Assembly (NCBI GenBank): GCA_039000515.1
Contig: JBCFYV010011172.1
Coordinates: 70,505,941 to 70,569,940, forward strand
Reading direction: 5' to 3'
From: Timema cristinae
Taxonomy: Eukaryota > Arthropoda > Insecta > Phasmatodea > Timematidae
Length of the DNA: 64,000 nucleotides
In this document: piece by piece, positions 37,301 to 49,300 of the stretch
How positions within the stretch are numbered: position 1 is the first letter of the stretch
Layout of the letters: the number at the start of each line of letters is the position of its first letter
Notes under the pieces: generated by a model
What the model was told of the DNA's origin: nothing
The model's input: only the letters and a program-made list of their open reading frames with translations
Database searches by the model: none
Position numbers and translations under genes: made by a program

Positions 37301-40300
37301 ATTGATATAGGATTTGCAACAAAACGTTTGTTAGGAGAAACTGCGATCACAGTAACAGAAAGACAAAAATTAGAATTTATACATGAGTGCCGCAGTATGT
37401 TAACCACCATGATTGCAAAACTACAAGAAAAAAGTCCCTTAAAACAGAAAGCTGTGAGAGGTTTGTCTTCATTGGATCCTTGTGTTATTCAACATTCACC
37501 TCAACTGGCCCAGAAGAGATTTTCTTTTCTTTTGGAGGAACTCAACCATGCCAACATCATAAATGATGTTCTGGCTGAAAATGCCAAGAAAGAATACTTG
37601 CATTTTTGCAACCTCAAAAAATCTGAGCTTCAAGAAATATTTCGTCCTTGTGATCAGTTTAGTGATGAAGTAGGACTTGACACTATTTATGGTAGCTTTC
37701 TAATAGGAGAAGCAAACTACAAACATCTTTGGGAAGTAATAAAGATTTGCCTTGTCTTGTCGCATGGGAATGCAACTGTTGAAGGTGGTTTTTCAGTCAA
37801 TAAATCTTTACTGGTTGAAAACATGCATGAAAAGACAGTCATTGCACAGCGTCACATTCATGATGAGATACAAGAAGCAGGAGGGATTAAAAATATACAC
37901 ATTAGCAAAAAGATGTTGGATTACGTGAGAGGTGCTCGGAAACGCTATCATGAATACTTAGAGATGAAGAAGCAAGAAAAAAGTGAAAAAGACAAGAAGA
38001 AGGCAGAAAAGAGGAAATTAGATATACAAGTTAAAGATTTAGAAGGAGAAAGAAAAAAATTAATGATGGCAACTGAAGAGAAACGAGAAGCAATAGACGT
38101 GGAGTTGCAAGAACTGAAGAAGAAGCAAGCTTCACTTTATTAAATATTACATAGTTTCTTATTGTATGACTATAGTGATAATTTTAATAAAAATAAAATT
38201 GACTTGAGACATGAATAATATGAAAGCAGACAGAGTTCCTGTTGTAAGCTATTCAGTTCAGGAAATGTACAGTTTAGGTAAAATAAAACTGTAATGATAC
38301 CAAACTCTTTAGTATGTTCTTAGTGGCCTGTTATTTAATACGTATTTCTGCACATGATACCAAAGGGAATCAAGTTTGTTACAAATTTTTGATAGGGATT
38401 ATTTTTCCATCATTTTCCCTCAACTGATTGGCAAGATGTCTGCTTTCTTATTCTTCCATGAGAGGTGAGGCAAGGTCGGCTGTAAGGGGGAGGAGGCCGA
38501 AATAAATTTATTTAAATTAATATTTTCACGTGTATAGTACCGTAAAGTTATAATGGAAATTTTATGAGAAATTGGTCAGGGAACTTGGGAAAATAGTCAG
38601 GGAAAGTCAGGGAAAAGTCAGGGAGAATATTTTACAAATACTGTAGGAACCCTGCAGTGTAATATTGTATTAACATCCTAAGGTTGAAACTTCATTTGTA
38701 AGTTAAATATATTGATATGAGTTTTTGTTTAAAAAGTGCATGTTAAATACGTAAAAATAATTGTAACATTCCAGAAAAATTGATCTAGATTTTACCAAAG
38801 GGCATAGCTTGGTGGCTAGTGAGGTCAGTTGCCAAGCTGAAGTACCTCTGGTGCTGGTGCTCAGTTAGATTTCCTCAAAGGCACTTCATTCCTAGGGTGA
38901 GTGGCACCGTAAGCCTCCTGACTAATGGAAATGCATCACTTGAAGTCTCTTAACTGAACTCAAACAAGTCATAGTCAGTATTAATTTTAAGGGCTACTAA
39001 ATTGTATTAGCTTAGAAATAATATAACAATTACGTCAAAAATTTAAAAAAACATATTAAGAAAAAAAAAATAGTTAATCTTAATTTTTGTATCATAAATT
39101 GAAAAATATATTCCAAACATGTATAAATTGTTAAATAATATTTTATTATATTATTAATATTATTATTATTAGCACCGCGTCTTACTACCCGTTCGGGTTA
39201 TACGCACTTACGCTGATGTGTAATGGTAGGGTGATTTTGAGATGAAATGAAGGACCTACAGTTTAACGTGGAATCCGAACCACGGTGGAGGCCTGGCATT
39301 CCCCACATTCACAAGAAGTCTTGTCAGAGGTGAAGGAAGGGTTTGGAAATCAGATAAATCTGTGCCGGGACCGAGGATTGAACCCCGGCCGCCAGCTCAG
39401 AAGTCTGACACCTTACCCCTAGACCACCAGGTCTCCTTATATTATATACCTTTAAGGAAAACCACTTTTCGCTTTATGAGGTAATTGTATTATATTTGGA
39501 AGACAGTATATGAAAGATGGATAGAAACATATAAAAGGAGACGAACACAATATGGCTTTTACAATGAAAAGAATGTGTGGAATGCCAGGCCTCCTCCACC
39601 TTGGTTCAGATTCCACGTTAAACTGTAGGTCCTCCATTTCATCTCACAATCACCCTAACATTACACATTAGCGTAAGTGCGTACAACTCAAACGAGTAGT
39701 AAGACATGGTGCTTATAATAATACATATAATTATAATAAATATAATAATAATAGTAATAAATATAATAATGATTATAATAAAATGAAAAGAAGCACACAG
39801 TTCACACTTTACATTTCTGCCATTGGACAAAGAGGTAATGAATGGTTGCCCCCTAAAGAAAATCGATCATCACCTCCCAATCCCCCGACCTAGGTTTCAT
39901 TCTATCGGAACTCATCAGGGAGAAGTGTGAAACGCACAACGCAACTTCCTAAAAGAGGAAAAACAAAGGGTAGAAAATGGAAAATTGTAAAGAATGATAG
40001 GAACATGTAAAAGGTATAACATAAAGGACAAACACAGGAAAAGGATCATTACCTCTTTGGCAGCAATGTAAAGTGTGAACTGTGTTCTTATTCTCATTGT
40101 AAAAGACATATTTTGTTGCCCCCTTTTATATGTTTCTATCCACCTTTCCTATACATTCTTCCTAAATAATTAAATAATATTTTAATATACTACAGCGTGT
40201 CCTCATATTTACAAGTTTACATATAATATTAAGCATTGTTAATTAACTATACATGCTTGTAACTTTAAACACACATCATACCTAAATAAAGAGGTAAATA

Positions 40301-43300
40301 GAAAATGGTAATTACTCTCGTAACCTTCTTCTCTACACAAAGTTGAAACGTTTGAGCAAGAAATATTGCACTGTGTTCTAACACCTTAAAGTTCACATTG
40401 TAACAAAAAAAGTGAATTAATTCCCTTTTTCTTGGTTAAACAATTTTAAATATACATCAAAAAATAAAACCTCTTTGCATAAAACAAAATATCAGTTCTT
40501 GTTCTCTTTTACTATCCTGTATATAAGATACATCTGAAGTACTCTCTGTTCAGCCTAAAAGTTAACAAGCTTATCATGACAAAGTACACCATGGCTTTGT
40601 CAAACGAAACCATAGTGGAACCAAACAGAGTCAGCTTTCTACCTCTCAGCAAGGGTATCATTTTATGGGCCTCTAGGGGGTGTCTTGATATATGTATAAA
40701 AACTTTTAAAGGAAGAAAACAAACTAAATCAATAATAAAATATTCAAGTGGATCACCCCTACCCCTTTAGAAAAATTTGCTCTCTACACCCTTAAACAAA
40801 ATATATATGGTTAGATTATAATTGAATCAGATTTTATATTAATATTAATATTACTATTATTTACAGATGTTGCAGGAATGCGCTGAATTTATAACAATCT
40901 TTCTGTAGCCAAATCCATGGTGTGTTTCTTGATTTATTCCAAAAATATAAAGTAACACTTTTGATTCAAAGGGAAAGGACTGGAATGTGTGGCAGCTCTG
41001 GTGGGTTCATCGCTGGTTACAGCTCTCTTCATTATTAATGTGAGTTTGTTTTCTAGATCTCAGTGTCCCCGGACAGCCGCAACACATCGTGGGTGTCGTT
41101 TGACGGAAGAAATAGGCAAGAACTGTTACATGGTGATAGGTAGGTCTCGGCCGAGAGATTCTTCATTCCTCCCAATACCCCTACCTGTGGCTGGCTTGAC
41201 TGCATGGAGTAGCATCGAGTAACAGTATATTTTCCTGTCATCTCTTGTTAGCATTCGTGTGTGTATTTTCAAGGTCGGTGAAGGGTTGTTGGTTCACCTG
41301 CACTAACCATTTTGCCAAATTAATTTATATCTGATTAGTGTTAATTGGTAGCTCGAAAAACTTGGTAACACCCCTACAATTTTATTTTTTATTAAAACTG
41401 AGAATTTAAAAAAAATCTCATTACTGAAAGGTTTATATAAAAATATAAATTATGCCTCTGAGTAAATGGAATTTAAAAAACAAAATTTAAAACAATCTTT
41501 TAGTTGAAAACTAATTTTTAGTGTAGATCTGAATTTATTTAAATATGGAAATTATCTAATCAAAACAGTTGATTTTGGGGACTGTTTTACAAGCGGTATT
41601 TATTTTGTTTGTTTTTAAACTTTGTAAAAACGACTATTTTATTTTGACTCGCGACTTTGGCCGAATAGTTTTGTGTTTGAGAACCAAGCCCCTCCCCTAC
41701 TTTGTAGCACCCTTACCCTCCCTCTTTCTGCTTCCCGTGTGAACGCAATGTGTGGCACAGATTTTAGTGATGGCTGGAAATGTTTTACAGATCATGCTGA
41801 ATAATGATGCTAGGAGTACAGCCTGGGTGTCTTTAGACGGCAGATTTCACCAGGAGCTCGTGCCCGGAGATAGGTGTGTGTTGCGTTGTGTCTCAGACAT
41901 GCTCAGATGATGTTGGGTTGCTGGTATCTTGATTAAACTATTGCTTTCTTTAGTAGGTACTTATGTGTTCTTGGTAGTAAATCTAACTCCCTATCACTAA
42001 ATACAATCACCACATCTTCTGGTAATCTATGAGTGTTGATTGCGCATAAGCTTTTATCGTTTTTAATAAATACTTTTTCTCTAAGCAGCTTCTCTCCTCT
42101 CTCTGGTTGAATACAGACAAATATCCTTAAAGTTCACCTTCCTTAAATTATTTTGATAGGTAAGCCTACATAATACTCTAGAGCTGGTGTTGGCACCAGC
42201 ATAAAACAAAATAAAATGTTTATACAAATAACTTGCGAACCAAGTCACAATGTGTTGTCTATTTGAACACACTTTGTGCCTCCATGATGTCTGCATAATG
42301 TATAACATTATGGTTTGTGGAAACACTTTAAACTTTATATTATACATCTCAAAGAATTTTCTAGTACATTAGGGCTTTATGCAATAGCACACCCAGAAAT
42401 ATACTTTGTGTAGGACATACAATCAAGGCCATAGCCAGAATGGAATTTCAACAAAGGTAGACTTCCCCAACCTCTTTCCTCCACTAATTTATGGAGAGTC
42501 CAAGAAAATGTATGCATATTTAATGTCTTGATAAGCTATTTGAAGTTCTTTTTATGCTAAATATTCAAATAATGTAAATTCTCTTGATTACTTTCTTTTT
42601 CAGTGTATAATAGATTGTTAAAACAAAAATTACCCAATTTTAATAGATATATACACTTCATTTGTTAATGAATAAGGGCTGAAGAAAATTTACCCCATAA
42701 AAAGCAACTTTATTTCTAGAACCATTTTGATAGCATTTATTTTTTATAACTTAAAGTTTTCAGATATGTGTAGGATTTTCTAGATTTCACTGATATTAGA
42801 GTTTGAGGAATTTTTCTATCCTTTTAGTAGATTCTTTTTACATCCATTACTGTTTCCAGCTTATGGCTTGGGTCAGTTTTTTATTCTAGTCATATTTTTC
42901 CACTACCTGCTTGTTAGGCCGGTCGTAACTTCATAAGCCTTATAATCTAGCTTAAGATTAGGACAGGCACAACATCTAGTCCCCAGCCATTAATTTATCA
43001 ATGTGAAAGGGTAAACCAATATTTTCATCAATAATATCTTTTTCGGCCATCCCTGGAATCGAATCCAAGGCCCTTTGCTCAATAGACAGACATGCTACCA
43101 ACTGAGCTAATGTGTCAAACTCCTTTTTAGTAGCTACCGATTATTTTTTTGAATAAAGTTTAATTCATCATCAACTCCATTATGTGGTTGAAACCTCTAA
43201 GGCTCTATGACTCAATGAGTTTACTAACTAGCTCCAGGGCTTTGTCAGCTAGAATCCTAGTCAGGTTAAAGTTATTCAGTCCTATGTGAAATAAGGTGTG

Positions 43301-46300
43301 GTACGAGAGGAATTCTGAAGTCTTTATAAGTGCGATCCCAGGTATAACAAGCCTCTGCTTGTGTTGTGAGACTTGAAAACGATATTGTATTTAAATTTAA
43401 TTTAATTTATTTGAAGTATTTAACATTCACTTTATGACTTATAGAAAATAACTTAAGTCTAGAACAAGCACAACATCCAGTCAGCTCCCATCCGTCAATT
43501 CATCACTGTGAAAGTGTAAAGTCACATTTCACAAATGATCAATTATTTGACCATACTAGGAATCAAACCCGGGACCCTTAGCTTAGTATACAGACACGCT
43601 ACCAATTGAGATAAGTTGTTAAAAAGTGCTGTATTTAAATAGTGGTGGCTATTACTTATGTACCTTTTCTTTTGCCTTTATTTTGTTTGTTTCGATTGGC
43701 TGGAGAATTGGCTTCTTGTTTCCCAGTACTGGCTTGTTGTTTGGACTATATCTCTATAAGAAAAAACTCTTTTTGCTTTATGGGGTAATTGTATTCAATT
43801 TGGAAGAATGTAAAGGAAAGGTGGATAGAAATAAATAAAAGGGTCAAACACAATATGGCTTTTATAATGAAAAGAAGAACACAGTTCATACGTTACTGCC
43901 ATTGGACAAAGAGGTAATAGTTGCCTCTTGAAGAAAATTGATCGTTACTACACTTTACATTGCTGCCATTGGACAACGACGTAATGGTTGCTTCTTGAAG
44001 AAAATCGATCGTTACTGCCGAATCCCTCAACCTAGTTTTAATTATATTGGAACTCACCAGGGAGGAGTGTTATATGCGCAACATAACTTCCTAAAAGAGG
44101 AAACCACAAACCACAAAAGGGAGAAAATGGAAATTTTAAAGAATGATTGGACCGCACACAAATTTCCATTTTCTTCCTTTTGTGTTTTTTGGTTTCCTCT
44201 TTTAGGAAGTTGTGTTGCACGTTTCACACTCCTACCTGATGAGTTTTGATAGAATGAAACCTAGGTCAGGGGATTGGGCAGTAATGATCGATTTTCTTCA
44301 AGAGGCAGCCATTGCCTCTTTCTTAAATGGCACCATGTAAAGTGTGAACTGTGTTCTTCTTTTCATTGTAAAAGCCATAATGTTGTTTAAACTGTAATTT
44401 TATCTGATGACAGCCTTAAACATAATTTGCATAACAGTACACCTACTGAATATCAATTCATAATTGGTTTCTTGCTCTCAAAATGTAACCTATACATTTA
44501 AATAATTTCATTGCTTTATATCTTAGTTCACCTTGATGTGATTTAAGTTCTTGTACAGATTATTTGGCATCGTGAGGATGGTGGGAGGAAATGAAGGCCT
44601 AGAGTTATAACAATAAAATATAACTTACTGGTTATGGCTGGAAAAATTTCGCTATTACAAATTGCTGTTATTTTTATGAGAAATGGGTTTACTCCATATA
44701 TTATGAATCTGAATTTTAATTTTACCCACAAATCCCAAATCTTGAATCCTTATATTCATTTCAACAAGAATATTAACGCTGAATATTAGAAAACATGGTA
44801 AACATAAGAGGTTTTACTTTACTACATTGATTCTTAAGTTGCAGTAGAAAATAAAAATTGTATCCATTCTTTATTAATTATAACAAGTACAATCATTTAA
44901 GTGGTAATTTAATGATCTGGACTCTGGTTGTTAGGTTTGCCTTATAATTATTTAGGGATGAACCACCAATAAGATGTATCAAAGCTTTATTACAAATTTT
45001 AATTGAAAAAAAAACTCAAATTTCAGATTTTTTCAAATCCTTGATTATTGAAAAAGTATTCAAAGTTCTCATCTTTTTTATATATATATAAAATGATATC
45101 TTAAATCTGTTTGGTGGAATACAATGGATTTTTTGATTTATTTGATAGTAAAACATAATAACTTTGAAAATTGAAGTTGTTTATTAAACTTTCTTCAATA
45201 ATGTCAAGTCATTTATCTCATCTGCTTGAAAAATTATTTCAGACTCAAAAATTCACCTTTACTAGTAATCATATCACTAAGGCGGCTTTTAATTTTATTG
45301 GCTTTTCTTGTGTTATGCTTGTTATTCCTCTGAAGATTTTGAACATTTTTCATATCGCAGTGATTATTTAAAAAAAAAATTTACACTGTGCATTGCTGGC
45401 AGGAAGAGAAATGGTACCTTGCATTGAGTCTCATCTATGGCTTGGTTTCATTTAACTCACAAATCTTCTTTTGTTTTGTTGCCATAACTTTCTACAGTCC
45501 ATAATCATCCTCGTTATGACTTTTTTGAAAGTGAAGGGGTCAGTTTTGTTCGATGCAACCACCTCAGACTTTGTAGGTTATTCACAAATCCCACGGTGAA
45601 TTATAGTTAGATTGTGTGTGTGTGTGAGAGATAATTGGCTGTCTTCAGGCTCTCACGTTTCAGCCAATTGTTCCAAACCATCTGTTTCATTTCTGAATAT
45701 GCTCAAGGGAATTATTTTTAGACCTGAATGCATTTATTGACTTTTCTTCATACAAAAAAGAAAATCCCCTTGTTTTAAAGAGTTGTTTTAATTTTTCAAT
45801 ACATGTCTTTGATGTGTTATAAATATGCACCATACTCGCCTAGACAAGAAGTAAAATGTGTTACAAAAAAAACACATCCTTTGTTAGTTATTTTGAATCT
45901 CTTGATGTGTATGTAATCCTTGATTAATGTTTGTCCCCTAACTTTCCATAAATCCAGTGATGTGGTACTTTGCTGAAAGTTGCATGGCATGTAAACTAAT
46001 TTTTGTTTGTTTGTTTATATTTCATTATTTTGGTTATTTTGTTTGGAACTTTATAATAATGTATCATGTGTTAAGGATTGGGTAAAACAGTGTTTGCTAT
46101 AATATCATTTTAACTATATATAATATATTTATGAATATTATATATAGGCCTACTTAAATTTACTAAAATGTTAAATTTTTATATAATCATTTTTCAAAAC
46201 ATATTAGCTTAGTTTATTTTTACTAACATTGTTTGTAAAAGAATAACTCCATTTTAAATCATGCCATTATGCTTGCAAGTGTATAATTAATACTATTGTA

Positions 46301-49300
46301 ATGTTGGAAATACAAAGTAGAGCTAGAATTTGATCGTGTATAAACTATTTTTATGAATATGAATACATTTTAAGAAAAACATTTTTACATTTTACATCCA
46401 TTACTGTTTCCTATGGCCTGGGTCAGTTTTTTATTTTTCACTATTGGCTTGCTAGGCCTGTCGTAGCTTTTAAGAAAATCAGAAGGTTTTATTTAAGCAG
46501 TACTTTGTAAATAATTTAAATGTAATCCAGCTAAATTGCTACAAAAGTTATATTTAGATAAACATAAAAAAATCTACTGGTACTCGCTCATTTTGGTGGT
46601 GAAATGATTAGCATAATTGCTTTGCATTTAAAGGACTGGGGGAAATGTGTTTTTTTGTCTAGAAAGACTAAAAAAGTCAATTTCAAAACTTACAAAGCAT
46701 ATGAAACATTAATGATGAACTGGTGTATTAAAGTTTTGAAAATTTGTCTCAGACGTGAATTTGAACATAAAACCATATCTTAGTTTGCCTTCCAAGTTAT
46801 TGTCAATCTATATTAATAAAATGAAGAGTTTGTCTGTCTGTTATGAGCATTGCACAATATGTACTGAATTCAGAGGGCTGAAATTTTAAAATTAATAGCC
46901 CATGTCTAAAACATGTGTGCTTCGAAGCTGGAATTTTAAATTTTTCATTAGTTTTTATTAAATTAATTTAAACCAGTGCTGAAATAAATAAAATGAAGAT
47001 TTTTTCCTGTCTTTTTGAAGCAATGAAAAGAGTTTCACGGGGTAACCACACAATGTATTACAGTAGAAGCTCTTTAATCCGGCACGTTTGGGACTGCGGC
47101 TGTGCCGAATTAGCGATTTGGCCGGATTATCCAACATCAATAATTTTAACAGGAATACCAAAGATAAATCAAAAATGCGAACGTTTAAATATGTATTTTA
47201 AGAAAAACATAAAGAGTACAAAAATTTAATTCAAACATTGAATATTTATTTAATAGAATATTCATGTAAATAAAAAACACTATAATGCACAAAAGAAGAA
47301 TTAATACATATGAGTGTTATTGTTGAAAAAAAAGTCTCTGATATCACGTTGCTTCTGTGATTTTGATCTCTTCTTCAATAAATTGTTACAGATTATAAAC
47401 AAATTTATGAGTTCTGCAGAATTGTAACTTTTGTTGGCTTCGGCAAATTTTATAAATGTATGCAATGCATCAGAAGCCTGTTTTCATGAGACTTTAGCTT
47501 CATTTGCCATGGCTCCTTCTTCATCCGATTCCACCTCCTGAACCTGAGCTTCTTGTGGGTTAACAACACTTTGTATAATCTGTTCATCACTCGGTTCTTT
47601 GACCACTGGCACACTTTTGTCAAATTCAATCCAGTCTATAACTTCCTCACGGGGTACATCTCTTAAAGGGTTGTTTGGCACAGCTTCTACCAAATTTAGC
47701 ACCATATTTTTGACCATTACCGGTAACATTTTGATCCGCATCTTCATCATTAGGTCAAAGTTTGCACCAGCACTGCTGTAGAGTCACTTCTTTCACCTGA
47801 TTCCAAGCTAAATCAATTGTGAAAATTGCATCTTTACTATTAAACAGTTTTTGGAAGTCTGTTACATCAGAGTCAGCGTCCAAAAGGCCTTACACAAAAG
47901 TTCTTCTATAGAAACACTTGACATTTTTAATCACACCTTGATCCATAGGTTGAATCAAGGGAGTGATATTTGGTGGTATGTAAACTGCAAAAATATTGCC
48001 GGAAGCCGAAGAAGGAGGATGAACGGTAGACTTGTCTAACAACAAATTACTTTGCTGTCTCCTGGCATTCCACGTTTCTTAAAGTTTTCCTTTACATCTG
48101 GTACAAAATAATGGAAAAACCAGTCCTCAAAACAAATCTGATGTCATCCATGCATTGCTCTGCACATCATAATGCACATGCAAGTTTATGATTCCTTTTC
48201 AAGCTATAGGTATTTTATATTTACCAATCACTACATGTGTCAGCTGATGGTCGCCAGAAGCATTTGCACACAGCAAAACAGTCAATCTGTCTTTATTTTT
48301 CTTAAATCCCTTAGCAGATTTTTCCTCCCCACCTGTCAGAATAGACGTTGGCAAACAACACCATAAAGGGCCGGTTTCATCAGCATTGTAAACTTGACCT
48401 CGGGTTAATTCCCACTGTAATACAAGGCTTCTAAACGTGTTTTTAAATTCTTCAGCGGCATTTTCATCGGCTGATCTGCTCTCTCCGACCACATCCAGCT
48501 TCCAGAATCCGTGTTGAATTTTAAATTTCTGAAGCCAACCATCGAAAAACACACCAGCACTTTTAATATTCAGATCATGATGAAACTGTTTTGCTTTTTC
48601 GATGATCTTAGGCCCAGTCACTGGTTTTCCCTCTGATCGTTTCGCACTAAACCAAGCGTACAAGGCACAATCAAGAATTTCAAGTTTAGGTTTCTTCATT
48701 GTAGGTCTTCATTCCATATTCTTTGCTGTGACAGCTTGAGCAGCAAACTTCTTAAGTTCCTCTTATTGTTTTTTATATCATAAATAGTCGAAGAACCAAT
48801 ATTGAAATCACGCATTATGAAGTTTCTGTTTTCACTTTTTTCGAGATAATTAATTATTTCTAGTTTTTGCTGTATAGTGAGAGTCACATGCTTACACTTA
48901 TTAGTTTTATTAGCACTTGAACTTGTGCTGGGCTTCGAGAACCCTATACTAAAATTAACACTGAACTGACAGTTATGATAAACACTTGATCAAACCAAAA
49001 ACGCGGGAACAAGGATCCTAGACAACAGCATATAACTGTGTGAAACACAGACGAACTGTAAACCCACCTGGTGGGTACAGCTATGCCAGTCAAGGCCAAC
49101 GGACGCATGAATCCACCCGAAAAAACCTGAATGCGGGTGGTTCAATTGGTGCTGGACTAAAGAGCTTCTACTGTATGTAGTTACCGCAGGCCACGCCTAG
49201 TACTTCTGCTAGTTTTCAATAAAAATAGAAAAAAAATTAGAGGATGATTTGGTTAAGTATTTGCACTTATTTCCTGCTTAAAGTAGTGTCTGAAATGATG

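Larger units (their letters stand above)
35379..38654 (+). mobile_element. hAT-like DNA transposon, apparently complete
   Basis: A 3.28-kb element in NAD kinase intron 5. Perfect 12-bp terminal inverted repeats CAGGGTTCCTAC lie at 35379 and 38643-38654. Both ends carry subterminal clusters of GTCAGGGAAA (35399-35480 and 38575-38622), the kind of array transposases bind. The direct repeat CAGTG on both flanks suggests a 5-bp target-site duplication; canonical hAT elements make 8 bp. It carries one long ORF (35774-38143) and an AATAAA at 38186. The first 335 bases reappear in the inverted copy next to the gap. Confidence 0.85.
46807..49213 (+). mobile_element. Helitron-like non-autonomous element, split by Tigger
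   Basis: The sequence begins TCTATATTAATAAAATGAAG, preceded by A, and ends CTTCTGCTAGT, followed by T. These are the TC start, CTRRT end and A/T insertion site expected of a Helitron. Just upstream of the end, GGCCACGCC can form a small hairpin. Without the inserted Tigger (47061-49173) the element is about 290 bases. It lies in the last NAD kinase intron. The assignment is from the ends only. Confidence 0.5.

Noticed and set aside
43938..44249. ORFs on both strands with near-identical sequence
   Set aside because: Products of the palindromic foldback element.
47484..48887. host CENP-B or Jerky-like gene
   Set aside because: It is framed by TIRs and a TA duplication and is frameshifted, so it is a Tigger relic.
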